A stretch of DNA of 41,282 bases from Nitrospirales bacterium (GTDB taxonomy: Bacteria > Nitrospirota > Nitrospiria > Nitrospirales > UBA8639), in contig JAJDBR010000245.1 in NCBI GenBank assembly GCA_029261275.1, positions 1 through 41,282 of the forward strand, read 5' to 3'. The position numbers were made by a program, and so were the translations under genes. The notes below the pieces were generated by a model. That model ran no database searches, was not told the DNA's origin, and saw nothing but the letters and a program-made list of their open reading frames with translations. This document shows, one piece after another, positions 1-9,339 of this stretch; the stretch's first letter is position 1; each line of letters begins with the position of its first letter.

Positions 1-1
1 A

Positions 2-919
2 ATTGTGTCAGCTGTTGGGCGTCGGATTGATGAATCCGCTCCAATGTGTGATGCGCGTCTATTGGATGGGTCTCGTGTGAATGCCATCATTCCGCCTTTA
101 GCATTGGATGGGTCTTCCATTTCCATACGGAAATTTTCTAAGGATAAACTGCAAATACAAGATTTGGTTGATAAGAAATCTTTAACCCCAGAAATTGCTG
201 AGTTACTTCGAGGGATTGTAGAGGCTCGGCTCAATATTATCATTTCCGGTGGTACGGGTTGCGGGAAAACGACCATCCTGAATATTTTATCCGGATTCAT
301 CCCCGATGATGAACGCATTGTCACGATTGAGGATTCAGCGGAGTTACAGTTACGACAGGATCATGTCGTTCGTTTGGAGACACGACCTCCCAACGTTGAA
401 GGGAGGGGGGAAGTGACCCAACGAGAGCTGGTCAAAAACTGTTTGCGGATGCGTCCTGATCGGATCGTCATGGGTGAAGTTCGGAGTGGGGAATGTTTAG
501 ACATGCTGCAAGCCATGAATACCGGTCATGATGGATCATTAACGACTATTCATGCGAATACGCCTCGAGATTGCTTGACTCGCGTGGAAACCCTTGTGGC
601 GATGGCCGGTCTAAATCTCGCCACGAAAGCCTTACGTCATTACATTAGCTCGGCGATTGATGTGATATTACAGCAAACCCGCTTGTCAGATGGATCACGA
701 AAGACGACGAGTCTATCAGAAATTGTGGGTATGGAAGGCGAAACCATTACGATACAAGAAATTTTCAACTTTCAACAAACGGGGCTTGATTCGGAACGAA
801 AAGTTCATGGGATATTTCGAGCAACTGGAGTTCGCCCGAAATTTGTCGAACGTTTTAAGGCCTTAGGGATTGAATGTGACTTAAGTATCTTTGATCCAGA
901 CAAGATTTATGAAGTGTAA
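2..919 (+). CDS. cpaF: Tad pilus secretion ATPase CpaF/TadA, 5'-truncated by the window edge
   Basis: This is the C-terminal two thirds of a type II/IV secretion ATPase that powers assembly of Flp/Tad pili at the inner membrane. The frame stays open to the first base of the window, and CpaF proteins are normally around 450 residues, so the GTG at base 5 is not the true start. The visible part begins in the conserved VGRRIDE-x-PMxDAR stretch. It then shows Walker [10 protein letters not shown], the Walker B region RIVMGEVR and the His box [14 protein letters not shown]. tadB and tadC follow on the same strand, which confirms the Tad assignment over PilB or GspE. All motifs in the visible part are intact. 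Confidence 0.95.
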   Translation: MVSAVGRRIDESAPMCDARLLDGSRVNAIIPPLALDGSSISIRKFSKDKLQIQDLVDKKSLTPEIAELLRGIVEARLNIIISGGTGCGKTTILNILSGFIPDDERIVTIEDSAELQLRQDHVVRLETRPPNVEGRGEVTQRELVKNCLRMRPDRIVMGEVRSGECLDMLQAMNTGHDGSLTTIHANTPRDCLTRVETLVAMAGLNLATKALRHYISSAIDVILQQTRLSDGSRKTTSLSEIVGMEGETITIQEIFNFQQTGLDSERKVHGIFRATGVRPKFVERFKALGIECDLSIFDPDKIYEV

Positions 920-994
920 GAAGATAAAAACCGTAGCATTCGAACTTTCTACTGTTTTACTAGGGCGAACTTTTCGTGTTGTAGGAGCATTAAT

Positions 995-1969
995 ATGACG
1001 ATCGTCATTAGTCTTGGAATTTTTCTATCGTTAATTTTACTGATCGAAGGTGGGTATTACTTTTACCACCAATATGTCAGTCCCCAGCAACGAAATATGA
1101 AGCGGCGTCTGCGCGGATCAGGAAAACGTGTCCAGGAAAAAGAGAAAAGTTCGGAACAAGAAATTTTACGTAAGCGCAAACTCAGTGAAGTTCCCTGGAT
1201 GCAGACCTTGTTATCTTCTGTCAGTAATCTTGGCGGGCTAGAACAATTGTTGCAGCAAGCCAATAGCAAAATGCCCATCGGGGTCTTCTTCTTATTAAGT
1301 GGGTGCTTTGGAATGGTTGGTTGCTTAATTGGCGCTTTCAAAGATTGGGGATTGCCGATATCACTGGCTGCTGGTGTTGTGGGGTGTGTGGTGCCATGGG
1401 GGTTTGTTCGATTCAAACGGAAAAAGCGATTTGCTGAATTTCAACGTCAATTGCCGGATGCGCTTGATTTGATGGCTCGTGCCCTTCGAGCAGGTCATGC
1501 GTTCTCAGTTGGGATGAAAATGGTAGGGGATGAATTTCCTGATCCCATTGGCCCAGAATTTTCGCGAACGGTTGAAGAGATCTCCTTTGGTATTGATGTG
1601 CCGGAGGCTTTGAGAAATTTGACAGGTCGAGTTGATTGTGTTGATTTGAAATTTTTTGTCACGGCTTTGACCGTTCAACGTGAAACCGGTGGAAATTTGG
1701 CCGAAATTATCGAAGCCATCAGCAGGCTCATTCGTCAACGGTACGAATTGTTTGGGCGAATTAAATCGCTCTCTGCAGAAGGACGGTTATCGGGGTATGT
1801 TCTCGTTGCCCTGCCATTTGTGATGTGTGGCGTATTATTTTATTTAAATGAAGAGTATATGTCCTTATTATTAGAAGACCCTATGGGTCACATGATGATA
1901 GCCGGTGCGGGTTTGATGATGGCCATTGGAGCCTACGTGATGAGAAATATGTGTCAAATAAAGGTGTGA
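995..1969 (+). CDS. tadB: Tad pilus inner-membrane platform protein TadB
   Basis: TadB is one of the two polytopic platform proteins of the Tad pilus machine. The 324-residue product has an N-terminal membrane helix and a charged linker rich in Arg/Lys/Glu. Two hydrophobic segments follow at about residues 95-140, then a T2SSF domain opening with LPDALDLMARALRAG, and two closing helices near residues 265-320. A GGAG Shine-Dalgarno sequence sits 7 bases before the ATG. It lies 75 bases after cpaF and only 6 bases before tadC, as expected for the tadA-tadB-tadC operon. Confidence 0.93.
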   Translation: MTIVISLGIFLSLILLIEGGYYFYHQYVSPQQRNMKRRLRGSGKRVQEKEKSSEQEILRKRKLSEVPWMQTLLSSVSNLGGLEQLLQQANSKMPIGVFFLLSGCFGMVGCLIGAFKDWGLPISLAAGVVGCVVPWGFVRFKRKKRFAEFQRQLPDALDLMARALRAGHAFSVGMKMVGDEFPDPIGPEFSRTVEEISFGIDVPEALRNLTGRVDCVDLKFFVTALTVQRETGGNLAEIIEAISRLIRQRYELFGRIKSLSAEGRLSGYVLVALPFVMCGVLFYLNEEYMSLLLEDPMGHMMIAGAGLMMAIGAYVMRNMCQIKV

Positions 1970-1975
1970 GCTAAC

Positions 1976-2926
1976 ATGGAACCTCTTCTTGTAATTAGTA
2001 TTTCAGTTTTCTTTCTGATGTTGATGCTTGGTTGGGGCGCCTATGCCTTCTATGAATCCCAACAAAAGAAGTCGGAATGGGGTGCTCGAGTTAAGGGGGA
2101 ATCAAAAAAGGTACCACAGACTGGGAAATCATCTGCCAAAAAATCTAGCGCCTTTCAACAATACTTTGAGTACGTGTTGGACCGCTTGGGACAAGCCAGT
2201 AAGCCAAAAGATCAAGCGCAAGTTTCCCGCATTAAGGAAAAACTCGTGACTGCTGGCTATCGAAGTTCTCGTGCTCCCATCAATTTTCTTGGATCACGGA
2301 TATTGCTTGCGATCGTGTTTGGAGTGAGTTTTCTTGTTTTTGGCACAGAAGCTACTAGGGAGATGACCTCTCCTTATGCCTTTCCAGGACTTTTAGTGCT
2401 CTGTATGGTTGCCGGGTTCTATGGTCCCCAAATGTGGCTCAGTAATGCCATCAGTAAGCGAAAAGAACGGCTGGTGGACGGTTTCCCCGATGCTCTGGAT
2501 CTCATGGTCGTGTGTGTGGAAGCGGGCTTGGGCTTGGATCAAGCTATGAATAAAGTTGGCCAAGAGATCATCATGGGGCATAAGGATCTTGGCGAAGAAT
2601 TTAGTCTGCTTAATCTTGAGCTGCGGGCTGGGCTTTCGCGAGAACAAGGTTTGCGAAATCTGGTGCAACGAACCGATTTGGCGGATATTCGAAGTCTTGT
2701 GGCCTTACTCATTCAAACTGATCGATTTGGGACTAGCATTGGGCAGGCGTTACGGGTGCATTCTGACGGTATGAGATTAAATCGTCGTATGAAGGCCGAA
2801 GAAAAGGCTGCTCAATTGGCGGTTAAACTCATGGTGCCGCTGATTTTATTTATTTTCCCAAGTCTCATGGTTGTTATTGCCGGGCCTGGGGCCATTCGTT
2901 TAATGAATAATTTCGCAGGATTTTAA
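1976..2926 (+). CDS. tadC: Tad pilus inner-membrane platform protein TadC
   Basis: This is the second platform protein of the Tad system and partner of TadB. The 316-residue product starts with a membrane helix, then a basic linker, a pair of helices around residues 105-155, the T2SSF domain beginning FPDALDLMVVCVEAGLGLDQA, and a final helix pair. The conserved PDALDLM motif is shared with TadB, showing the common origin. The gene begins 6 bases after tadB stops, so the two are almost certainly cotranscribed. Nothing is missing relative to the family. Confidence 0.93.
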   Translation: MEPLLVISISVFFLMLMLGWGAYAFYESQQKKSEWGARVKGESKKVPQTGKSSAKKSSAFQQYFEYVLDRLGQASKPKDQAQVSRIKEKLVTAGYRSSRAPINFLGSRILLAIVFGVSFLVFGTEATREMTSPYAFPGLLVLCMVAGFYGPQMWLSNAISKRKERLVDGFPDALDLMVVCVEAGLGLDQAMNKVGQEIIMGHKDLGEEFSLLNLELRAGLSREQGLRNLVQRTDLADIRSLVALLIQTDRFGTSIGQALRVHSDGMRLNRRMKAEEKAAQLAVKLMVPLILFIFPSLMVVIAGPGAIRLMNNFAGF

Positions 2927-3079
2927 AGGGGAGTATTCTTCTAGAATGTGGATGTGAGTTGGAAAGTAGATGATTTCAATATTTTCAAAGAAGACCATTA
3001 CCCATAATTTTTAGATAATGTTTTGCCATACGGGAAAACCATTAGAGACGTTGTTAACCATTTTGAGGGAGCAGGAAAC

Positions 3080-4066
3080 ATGAAGAAAATATGGATATTC
3101 AGTCTCATGGGTCTATTATTGGTATCCAATGCCTGTAATTCAACAGAGAAATCTAAGTTTTCTGTTCAAGATGAACATTATCAACAAATTTTGGAGCAGC
3201 AAAAGGCTGGACTCGATGCGAAGACTCAACCTCAGGTTGATCTATCAGCGGAGATGACGCAAGGTGATTATGAAAAATTGGGAGATGCTCATTTGCAGCA
3301 AGAAAATCTTCACATGGCCAAGGAACAATACGAAAAAGTTCTGAACATGGAGCCGGAGAATATTCCTGCACGTTATAAATTAGCTGTGATTTACCTAGAA
3401 AAAGGGCAAACTCAGGAAGCCTACGACCAGTTTCATTACATTTTAGACTATGATTTAAGCTTTGCTCCAGCTTATGAAGGCATGGGGCGAGCTTTGTTGA
3501 AGATGGAAAAAGATATGGAAGCCGAACGAGAATTCCAAGCCGCCCTTCTTTACGATTCAGAGCTGTGGACTTCAACAAATTTTTTAGGAATTGTTGCTGA
3601 TCGTCGGCATGCCCATAAGGATGCTATTCACATGTATAAAGTTGCATTAGAAAAAAAATCGAATGATTCTTCCATTTTAAATAATTTGGGCATGGCCTAC
3701 TATCTCGACCAGCAATACGAAAAGGCCGTTCAAACATTCCAACAGGCCTTGCAGACAGGTGGTAATAAGGCCAAAATTTCCAATAATCTTGGTTTAGCTC
3801 TTACGAAACTCGGACATTTTGATTTGGCTTATGATGCCTATACGCGTGGAATGGATTCTGCGAAAGCGTATAATAATTTAGGCGTCGCCTTCCTTGACAA
3901 TGGTCAGTTTGCTCGAGCATCACGATGTTTTGAGAAAGCGATTGATACCCAAGCTACGTATTATGAAAAAGCCAAAGAGAATTTGTCGTTAAGTAACCGG
4001 ATGCTTCAAAAGCTTCCTATGATTCAGCAGCAAACCTTGCTTCGTCAGGAGCCTGCGTGTTTATAA
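3080..4066 (+). CDS. TPR lipoprotein of the Tad locus (TadD-like)
   Basis: This is a likely outer-membrane or periplasmic TPR lipoprotein of the TadD type, which helps assemble the Tad secretin. I chose the ATG at 3080 over the upstream start at 3023. It follows a purine-rich Shine-Dalgarno (GGGAGCAGG) and opens with a clean lipoprotein signal, MKKIWIF then VSNAC. The lipobox is slightly off consensus, with Asn at -2. At least six TPR units follow from about residue 65, with typical NNLG and Y-x-KA patterns. It lies 150 bases after tadC on the same strand. TadD is the best fit by position, but sequence alone cannot exclude another TPR role. Confidence 0.8.
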   Translation: MKKIWIFSLMGLLLVSNACNSTEKSKFSVQDEHYQQILEQQKAGLDAKTQPQVDLSAEMTQGDYEKLGDAHLQQENLHMAKEQYEKVLNMEPENIPARYKLAVIYLEKGQTQEAYDQFHYILDYDLSFAPAYEGMGRALLKMEKDMEAEREFQAALLYDSELWTSTNFLGIVADRRHAHKDAIHMYKVALEKKSNDSSILNNLGMAYYLDQQYEKAVQTFQQALQTGGNKAKISNNLGLALTKLGHFDLAYDAYTRGMDSAKAYNNLGVAFLDNGQFARASRCFEKAIDTQATYYEKAKENLSLSNRMLQKLPMIQQQTLLRQEPACL

Positions 4067-4119
4067 GGGAATAGATATACACGTTGATGAAGAAACCCAG
4101 ATTTAAATAAACTACTTGA

Positions 4120-4187
4120 GGGACAAGGGGGAATTTTCAACCCGTATTTCGCGACATCGTGGTTTGAATACTTGTTTCCCTTGTCCC
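4120..4187 (+). terminator. Long stem-loop downstream of the Tad operon
   Basis: A perfect 10-base inverted repeat, GGGACAAGGG (4120-4129) and CCCTTGTCCC (4178-4187), encloses a second imperfect inverted repeat built on TTCAACC and GGTTTGAA. The right arm is followed by only three T residues. It starts 54 bases after the TPR gene stops. It may be a first, weak terminator, an mRNA-stabilising 3' structure, or part of a small RNA ending at the stronger terminator at 4258. Confidence 0.5.
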
Positions 4188-4257
4188 TTTCCGTGTCCTA
4201 TCTTTTCTCTCCACGTCTTTTTCTGACATTCTCATTAGAGATTCCTTATCAGAACTG

Positions 4258-4307
4258 AGCACGATTGATTCGTTGAATACTCTTTGGTATTCCATCGTGC
4301 TTTTTTT
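4258..4307 (+). terminator. Rho-independent terminator closing the Tad operon
   Basis: The outer stem AGCACGAT / ATCGTGCT encloses an inner stem GAATAC / GTATTC and is followed at once by a run of seven T residues on the + strand. There is no T run on the other side, so it acts on the + strand. The convergent histidine kinase gene ends 65 bases further on. The interval between the two convergent genes (about 305 bases) holds only this hairpin and the one at 4120. Confidence 0.75.
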
Positions 4308-4371
4308 CAAGAGTGTATGAGGTAAAGAGGCTCGAGGGAGGTCATTGGTATGCTGCTGCGTTCTGTCTAGT

Positions 4372-7068
4372 TTAGCGCACGGTCTTACCATTTGATTTGG
4401 CACACAGGGATTCAAGGGACTTGGCGAGATCGACAATTTTATAGGGTTTGACCAAAATGTCTTGGAACCCAAAGGCTTGAAAATCCGACATGATCGGATC
4501 GTCAGAATATCCGCTCGTCACAATGGCTTTAACATTGGGATCTAATTTTCGGAGATGTTGAAGGGCTTCTTTGCCACCCATCCCACCGGGAATCGTGAGG
4601 TCGAGGAGTATGGCGTCAAAGGTTTCCCCACTCGTTAAAGCCTCTGAAAACACATCAATAACGGTTTGTCCATCCGGTGCGACTGTAACTTCGTACCCAA
4701 ATTGTGTCAGGGCGTCTTCGACCATTCGCCGAATGCTTTGTTCATCGTCCATGACCAAAATTCGACCGCGTCCCTTCGGAATGGTTTGATGGTCTACCTC
4801 AGCCGTGGAATATGATGATGGCAGATACACCGTGAAGGTTGTGCCTCTTCCTACTTCAGAATGCACACTGATGTGGCCTTGATGTTGCTGAATAATGCTA
4901 TGTGCCGTGGCGAGCCCCAAGCCGGATGCGCCGGGTTTTGTCGTGAAATAGGGATCAAAAATATTGGGCAACTCTTGGTCCATGATTCCTTCCCCCTGAT
5001 CTTCAAATGAGATTTTCACATAGTTGCCAGTTGGCAACGTGGGTGAAGGTAGAGTGGCCTGAGTCTGAAGCTCGATATTTTCGACTCGAATTGAAAAATG
5101 GCCACCTTGAGACATGGCCTGTCGCGCATTGATGGTGATGTTTTGGATGACTTGTCGTAGTTGACTGGCATCGGCATCCAATGGCCACAGATCGTTGGGA
5201 ATATCGAAGTGACAACTGATTGAGGAGCCTGATAGGGCAAAAATCGTGCTTTTTCGAAGAAGGTCTCCCAAGGCGATTGATGTCTTAATCGGCGCGCCGC
5301 CTTTGGCAAACGTCAAGAGTTGCTGCGTGAGTTCTTTGGCACGAAGACACGCATGTTCGGCTTGCTCAAGGTTTTTTGCCAGCGGGTCTTGGGGAACCAT
5401 TCGTAATTTGGCGACAAAGACATTCCCCAGAATGGTCGTCAACAAATTATTAAAGTCATGGGCAAGGCCTCCCGCCAACACTCCCAAGGAGTTTAATTTG
5501 CTGATCCGTTGCTGTTCATCCTGGTGACGGTGCTGATCAGTAATATCGTGGAACACAATCATGGTGCCTATTAAGTGTGAGCTGTGATCGCGAATGGGTG
5601 TTTCTTGTAGGGAAATTGTTCGTTGAATTCCATTTTTGGTGATGAGTTGTTGTGGGGCGTGGGGTTCAGGGAGCGCTGATGAACCGACAGAAAATTTCCA
5701 CGTCGAGTCCATTTCTCGATCAAGGACTTTGTTCGTGACGCGAAACACGTCTTGAAGAGGACGAGATATGGCGTCTTGATGAGCCCATTCCGTGATTTGT
5801 TCTGCGAGAGGATTGAAAAAGGTAATACGACCTTCTCGATCCGTGGTAATAATTCCCTCGTCGAGGGATTGGAGGGTGGTTACCAAACGGTCTTTTTCTG
5901 CGACCAGCGACTGCTCGAGGCGTTTCCGGTCTGAAATATCTCGTAGAATAAAACCATAATGCGTATCTAATCCCACTTTCCAGCTTGTTAGGGAAATTTC
6001 TAGGGGGAAGGCTTCACGGGATTTTCGCAGACCGGTCAACTCTAATGGTTGCTGAATCGGGTGCCCGACCGAGTCACCATAGCTAATATCCTCCAACCCC
6101 TTTCGATAAATGGCGCGATCCCCTTCTTCTAGGAGCATCAGAATAGATTGGCCTATGATCTCTTCCTGCTCGAATCCAAACATGGCTTCGGCAGCTGGGT
6201 TCCAAGAAACAATGGTGCCATGGAGGTCAGCTGAAATGATGCCTTCGTGGGCGGAGTCGACCAAAGAGGAATATTGCGATTGGAGTTCGGTCAAGCCATG
6301 TCTGACACGAACGTGATTCGTAATGTCCAGGCCATATCCTCGGACAAGACCTTTTTCTTGAATGGGAGAAAACGTCCAATCAAAGTGATGAGTATCAATG
6401 ATGGCAGTCAATCCTCTTTGTGGAATCAGCGATTTCAAGCATTCCATGGCAATCTGCTTGAGAGAGGGAGGCAAAACTTGCGGAATGCCATCTTCTCGAA
6501 AACGATACGTGCCCAATAACACGATCATGGCCGGGTTGGCATAGGCCAAACGACCTTGCGAATCAACTTCTACAATAGGATTCGGGCTTTCTTCAGGCAT
6601 AGAGGCGAGATGTTGGTGTTCCTCATGTTGTTGGAGTTGCTGGCTTAAATCACGGAAGATTAATAAGGCTCCGGGGTTGTGAGGGTCGGTCAGTGGGGTA
6701 CATTGGAATTCTACCCAGCGTGTTTCTCCAGAAGGTCGTCGAATCAATAGTTTTGGGGTCCAAATAGATTTCCCAGTCTTTAGGACTTGTGTAATGGGAC
6801 AATCTTCTTGCTGGGTCATGGGGTCGACATAGATACAATCGGAATGGTCATGGAAACTTTGCCCAAGGCAGAATTGTTCCGTTCGGTGAAGAATTCGGGC
6901 CCCCTCTAAATTCAGCGAGAGTATGTGGCCCTGGACGTTCACCTGGCAGATACCAATATGAATAGAATCCAACAGCGTATGGACAAACGCCTGAGCCGAG
7001 CGCAGTGCTTGGTTGAGACTTGGGAGATCCATCTGATGAAGTTCTTGGAATGGTTGGTGTAGATTCAT
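4372..7068 (-). CDS. Multi-PAS hybrid sensor histidine kinase with C-terminal receiver
   Basis: An 898-residue cytoplasmic hybrid kinase with no visible membrane helix. Four PAS-type segments occupy roughly residues 25-145, 150-260, 265-385 and 390-515. They are followed by the dimerisation box GGLAHDFNNLLTTILGN with the phospho-acceptor His, and a catalytic ATPase domain with the N-box NITINARQAM and G-box GLGLATAHSI. The receiver, from about residue 765, carries ILVMDDEQ and the phospho-acceptor Asp in LLDLTIPGGMGG. The H-box HDFNN places it in the phosphorelay subgroup that resembles NtrB/AtoS-like kinases. An HD-GYP gene lies just upstream on the same strand, so a link to c-di-GMP is plausible. 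The input signal cannot be read from sequence. Confidence 0.92.
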   Translation of the reverse strand: MNLHQPFQELHQMDLPSLNQALRSAQAFVHTLLDSIHIGICQVNVQGHILSLNLEGARILHRTEQFCLGQSFHDHSDCIYVDPMTQQEDCPITQVLKTGKSIWTPKLLIRRPSGETRWVEFQCTPLTDPHNPGALLIFRDLSQQLQQHEEHQHLASMPEESPNPIVEVDSQGRLAYANPAMIVLLGTYRFREDGIPQVLPPSLKQIAMECLKSLIPQRGLTAIIDTHHFDWTFSPIQEKGLVRGYGLDITNHVRVRHGLTELQSQYSSLVDSAHEGIISADLHGTIVSWNPAAEAMFGFEQEEIIGQSILMLLEEGDRAIYRKGLEDISYGDSVGHPIQQPLELTGLRKSREAFPLEISLTSWKVGLDTHYGFILRDISDRKRLEQSLVAEKDRLVTTLQSLDEGIITTDREGRITFFNPLAEQITEWAHQDAISRPLQDVFRVTNKVLDREMDSTWKFSVGSSALPEPHAPQQLITKNGIQRTISLQETPIRDHSSHLIGTMIVFHDITDQHRHQDEQQRISKLNSLGVLAGGLAHDFNNLLTTILGNVFVAKLRMVPQDPLAKNLEQAEHACLRAKELTQQLLTFAKGGAPIKTSIALGDLLRKSTIFALSGSSISCHFDIPNDLWPLDADASQLRQVIQNITINARQAMSQGGHFSIRVENIELQTQATLPSPTLPTGNYVKISFEDQGEGIMDQELPNIFDPYFTTKPGASGLGLATAHSIIQQHQGHISVHSEVGRGTTFTVYLPSSYSTAEVDHQTIPKGRGRILVMDDEQSIRRMVEDALTQFGYEVTVAPDGQTVIDVFSEALTSGETFDAILLDLTIPGGMGGKEALQHLRKLDPNVKAIVTSGYSDDPIMSDFQAFGFQDILVKPYKIVDLAKSLESLCAKSNGKTVR

Positions 7069-7108
7069 TGATTACATTCAAAGAACATAAAAGAGGAATG
7101 CTTGCCTC

Positions 7109-8329
7109 TTACCATAGTGAATTCAGGATTTCGGTCATATCCCCTCCGGCTTCATGGGGATTGATAGATTCTTGGATGGAGCGTGGCGTCCCGTGATTCG
7201 TTTGCGAAGAGAGGTCAATAATTTCTTGTTCATCATAGGGTTCCCCAGACGCCTTTTTTAGCAATTTAATGGTAGGGGTCATGCGGGAATGGCTATGTAC
7301 CCAGACCACCACACCCTGTTCGCCAGTGTTCAGCAGGACTAGGGAGCCAATAGGATACACGCCTAAAAGATGAATGAGGCGTTGGACCAAGGACGTTGCA
7401 TACTGTCCCGTCACGGCTGCCCGATATAATTCCGATAAGGCTCGGGATGGAGGGACAGGTGGTTGGCTGCAACGCCCACTAATCTGAGCATCATAGGTAT
7501 CAGCAATACTCAAAATTTGCGTCAATTCAGAAATTTCCCCTCCACGCAAGCCTTTGGGATATCCGGAGCCGTCCAATCGTTCATGATGTTGCAACACCAT
7601 CCGTTTCGATTCTTGGGGGAAATCAGGGAATTGATTAAGGATGGCCTCTCCCATGTCACAATGGGCCTGAATGAGTTTATGATCTTGAGGAGAGTAGGCC
7701 TGAACTTTTCGCAACAGATTGAGCGGCAAACGTAGTTGGCCAATATCGTGGATCATGGCGGCAAGGCCCAGAAGTTTCAGGTGTGACGGGTCACAACCAT
7801 GGTCATGCCCGATGGCCATGGCCAAGACTCCGGAGTCGACGCCATGAGTGGCAAGATTTGCATCAAATCGCCGCATTTGGATTAAGGACACCATGGCGGC
7901 TTGATGGTCTAACAGTCCATCCAACAGGGTGCTCACCACACCTCGAACCTCTATGAGACGCTGTGCCGAAGGGGATTCCATTTGGCGAAAAAAAACATCC
8001 AAAGTCGAAATGGCTTCTGCTCGGAGGAGTCGAGCCGATTCGATGTCTTCGGGATTTGGTCCGAGGTACAACCGTGGGGGTAAGGTTGATTGGCTAGCTC
8101 TCGCTTGAGAGCTTACAGGCTCCTGTATATTGGAAGCAGCAGTCACATCACAGCCCTTTTCTGTATCGATGAACACGTCTTGAATTCCATAACTCCGTAA
8201 CAAAGTAATTTCGTCATCACGCTTCACCAGCCATTTGTGACGAAGAAAGGGGGTTTGAAACCAGGATTGGTCCATGCCTGCGATATACATCCCTGGTCGC
8301 AAATCTTGAATAGCAATGCGTTTTTTCAT
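7109..8329 (-). CDS. HD-GYP protein with N-terminal DUF3391 (c-di-GMP phosphodiesterase family)
   Basis: The ORF opens at a GTG (8365), but I prefer the ATG at 8329 because MKKRIAIQDLRPGMYI aligns with the start of the paralogue at 20390. Neither site has a good Shine-Dalgarno. Residues 1-60 match DUF3391 (RPGMYIAGMDQSWFQTPFLRH). The HD-GYP domain follows, with HD in MIHDIGQL near residue 190, the HH pair in LQHHERLDGSGYPKGL and a short C-terminal extension. The usual HDxGK is HDIGQ here, with Lys replaced by Gln. The family hydrolyses cyclic di-GMP; the substitution leaves activity uncertain. It lies 40 bases upstream of the histidine kinase gene and probably shares its transcript. Confidence 0.9.
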   Translation of the reverse strand: MKKRIAIQDLRPGMYIAGMDQSWFQTPFLRHKWLVKRDDEITLLRSYGIQDVFIDTEKGCDVTAASNIQEPVSSQARASQSTLPPRLYLGPNPEDIESARLLRAEAISTLDVFFRQMESPSAQRLIEVRGVVSTLLDGLLDHQAAMVSLIQMRRFDANLATHGVDSGVLAMAIGHDHGCDPSHLKLLGLAAMIHDIGQLRLPLNLLRKVQAYSPQDHKLIQAHCDMGEAILNQFPDFPQESKRMVLQHHERLDGSGYPKGLRGGEISELTQILSIADTYDAQISGRCSQPPVPPSRALSELYRAAVTGQYATSLVQRLIHLLGVYPIGSLVLLNTGEQGVVVWVHSHSRMTPTIKLLKKASGEPYDEQEIIDLSSQTNHGTPRSIQESINPHEAGGDMTEILNSLW

Positions 8330-8591
8330 TGCAACGGGGATAGCCAGAGGGGATGGAAACCGCACCTAAGAGAACTACCCAATCCAATAGAGAAAAAAAT
8401 CGGAATGATCAAACGTGTTCGTCGATTAAGAAAATCCCAAATATCGTAAGGTAATTACGCCAAAAGAGCAATAGAGAGTGGGTGAAACTAGTTTTTTTCA
8501 ACCCCGGGGAAGTGAAAAAGCTCCCACAGATCCCATTCATTTTTTTGTAAATGGAAAGCCCCTCCGCTGATGATCAATATGGCAGATGTGC

Positions 8592-9164
8592 TTAAGAAGG
8601 TGTCTGCTCAAGATGGGAAATACGTGATAAGACTTCAATGGCTTCGTCGTGGCGGTCGCTGAGCATCAGTAAGAGATGATAGTGCTTAAGGCTGGGGAGC
8701 AACTGACGGTTAGAGGTCCCCCATGTTTTTTCCTGAAGGGCAAGGGCTCGTTTGAGGAGTGGCAAGGCCACCTGTGGTTGGTCTTTGTGTTCATAAAGCG
8801 AGGCGAGTTTCGTTAAAGGCTCAGCCATGCGTACATGCTCTGGCCCAAGAGAGTTAGCAATAAGGGGCAAGGCTTTCCAATAAAAGGATTCGGCTTCACT
8901 CGTGTTCCCTTCTAGGCGAGCAATCTCCCCCAGTTGGAAAATGACCTGCCCATATCGTTCGTCAGTCGGATCCTTATCCCTAACAGATGGTAAGATATCT
9001 GTCAGCAGTTTTTTCGCGTCGTGGAGACGACCTGCTTTAATCGTTATTTGGACTAGTTGCCATTGTTGTTCCCAGTCGGAAGTAGCTGGACACCCGGTCA
9101 CAAGAAAGGACAGGGGAACAAGAAGCCATACCCAAGAAAAGAGGGTTTCCTGTACGATAGTCAT
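8592..9164 (-). CDS. Small TPR lipoprotein of unknown function
   Basis: A 190-residue predicted lipoprotein. The signal segment ends in the lipobox LVTGC, giving a mature N-terminal Cys that is followed by Pro-Ala rather than Asp, which in enterobacteria would favour the outer membrane. The remainder is helical, with tetratricopeptide features (Y-x-KALPLI, LASLYEHKDQPQVALPLLKRALAL) of the TPR_12 / kinesin-light-chain kind. It lies 262 bases upstream of the HD-GYP gene on the same strand, so cotranscription is uncertain. No specific partner can be named; it probably serves as a scaffold in the periplasm. Confidence 0.8.
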   Translation of the reverse strand: MTIVQETLFSWVWLLVPLSFLVTGCPATSDWEQQWQLVQITIKAGRLHDAKKLLTDILPSVRDKDPTDERYGQVIFQLGEIARLEGNTSEAESFYWKALPLIANSLGPEHVRMAEPLTKLASLYEHKDQPQVALPLLKRALALQEKTWGTSNRQLLPSLKHYHLLLMLSDRHDEAIEVLSRISHLEQTPS

Positions 9165-9209
9165 GAATGAATAATCCTTCTCGTTTGGGCTGTCTTAAGG
9201 GAAATCGCG

Positions 9210-9238
9210 TTGTGTGGGTTTGAGTGCATTTGTATATA
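9210..9238 (+). promoter_or_regulatory. Possible sigma70-type promoter for the YihY-family gene
   Basis: TTGTGT and TATATA are separated by exactly 17 bases, about 100 bases before the ATG at 9340, in the divergent gap between the TPR lipoprotein and the YihY gene. The -10 box is good and the -35 box fair. The call is by eye only. Confidence 0.35.
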
Positions 9239-9339
9239 TTAACAGGGGCTGAAGAGAAACATGATGGAGTCGGGAGTGAATATCTGGACATTTCCTGTGG
9301 CTCTTTGTAGTGTAGCGATCAAGGAATGATACGACAACG

